Assembly (NCBI GenBank): GCA_033558025.1
Contig: JAUCEF010000005.1
Location: 2,852,001-2,916,000, forward strand
Source: Phytophthora sp. 'mugwort'
Taxonomy: Eukaryota > Oomycota > Peronosporomycetes > Peronosporales > Peronosporaceae
Length of the DNA stretch: 64,000 nt
Direction: 5' to 3'
The stretch's first letter is position 1. Every line of letters starts with the position of its first letter. The position numbers and the translations under genes are program-made. Positions 63,590 through 64,000 of this stretch are shown one piece after another. The notes beneath the pieces were generated by a model, which was given only the letters and a program-made list of their open reading frames with translations, had not been told where the DNA came from and made no database searches.

Positions 63590-63925
63590 TATCGACAGGA
63601 TGATCGAGCTATTTCGCGGTGGGTCTCTTCGGCCTCTTGGCGGTCGTCTTCGGCTTCTTGGCAGTCGTCTTCGACTTCTTGGCGGTCGCCGCTTTCTATG
63701 TCGCCGGTTTCTTGGCAGATGCCGCTTTTTTCGGCTGAAGTCAGCTTTTCAGCTGGAGTCGGCTTCTCGACTGGCGTCGGCTTCTTTGCACTTGTCGTAT
63801 CCGCACCCTCACCAGTAGCCGCCTGTTGCGCTCGCCGCGCTACTTCACGGTTGGGCAGCTCATAAGCTTGTCTCTTACCGTTGGTGTCGGGGATGAATGT
63901 TGATGTCGAGTCACAGCGGCCCTAG
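63590..63925 (-). pseudogene. Lys/Ala/Pro-rich tail, histone H1-like, frame broken
   Basis: Minus strand: FIPDTNGKRQAYELPNREVA, then TSAKKPTPVEKPTPAEKL; after a frameshift in an A6 run (about 63730) the phrase goes on KSKTTAKKPKTTAKRPKRPT and stops (AK-stop), with one TAG in between. Repeats of AKK/TAKKPK are typical of linker-histone C-terminal tails, but no globular winged-helix domain is visible and the N-terminal phrase is not H1-like. Another lysine-rich nuclear protein is possible. Confidence 0.35.
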
Positions 63926-64000
63926 CTGCTGCGGCATCCAATTCTGCACAATAACAGCCTAGGGTTTGTACAGCACACACCATGCATACCAAACCGTACG

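Noticed and set aside
63402..63818. 138-codon plus frame with LRLLGSRLRLLGGR repeats
   Set aside because: The repeat is the reverse complement of the Lys-rich AKK tail on the minus strand; the Leu/Arg pattern is a shadow.

Overview
The window looks like a piece of an oomycete nuclear chromosome, most likely Phytophthora or a close relative. The pointers are short GT-AG introns (about 60-130 nt), compact GC-rich housekeeping genes, YCAYTYY-type initiators upstream of the histone genes, a secreted GH81 glucanase and a secreted pectinacetylesterase-like protein, a broken CRN-like gene, and dense Ty3/gypsy, Ty1/copia, pogo/Tigger-like and PIF/Harbinger-like debris.

Layout. 1-12 kb is a gene-rich block: a 3'-truncated secreted GH81 endo-1,3-beta-glucanase (-), an ORC1/Cdc6-type AAA+ ATPase (+), a histone group H4(-)/H3(+)/H2B(-) whose three 3' flanks carry the same 6-bp-stem, 4-nt-loop hairpin, coatomer gamma (+, 10 exons) and a JmjC ribosomal oxygenase of the NO66/MINA type (-). 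12.3-30 kb is a transposon graveyard: pogo-like relics, one of them split by a 7.6-kb Ty3/gypsy chromovirus with 396-bp LTRs and a GAGGG target duplication; PIF/Harbinger fragments on both sides of a frameshifted CRN-like gene with a PD-(D/E)XK-like C-terminus; and a 2.9-kb inverted-repeat-bounded pogo region. 30.1-41.2 kb is the second gene-rich block: a 9-exon gene for an unusual chromatin-type protein (degenerate INO80-like SNF2 lobe, two CXXC zinc fingers, one C2H2 finger, one FHA domain), a divergent Hsp70, a Yip1-family membrane protein, a pore-less voltage-sensor-like four-helix membrane protein (-) and a secreted pectinacetylesterase-like enzyme with a mucin-like tail.

41.3-64 kb is again repeat-dominated: a pogo-like element with perfect 27-bp terminal inverted repeats plus internal copies, gypsy scraps, a 26-bp-arm palindrome, an AT-rich island, another pogo relic, and a Ty1/copia element (49037-62097, TSD CTTGC) whose RNase H region is split by a second Ty3 chromovirus (53993-61584, TSD CTGGG). 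The two Ty3 copies, 40 kb apart, are almost identical over about 6.4 kb, sharing the same stops, frameshifts and lost catalytic residues. They differ clearly in the last 0.5 kb, and the two LTRs of copy 2 differ from each other, which points to gene conversion after insertion.

The strongest candidates for something undescribed are the SNF2-CXXC-C2H2-FHA protein at 30.1-34.4 kb, the conserved histone 3' hairpins, the antisense ORF between integrase and 3' LTR of the Ty3 elements, and the gene-conversion tract. All calls come from reading the sequence; no database search or alignment program was run, and percent identities are estimates by eye.
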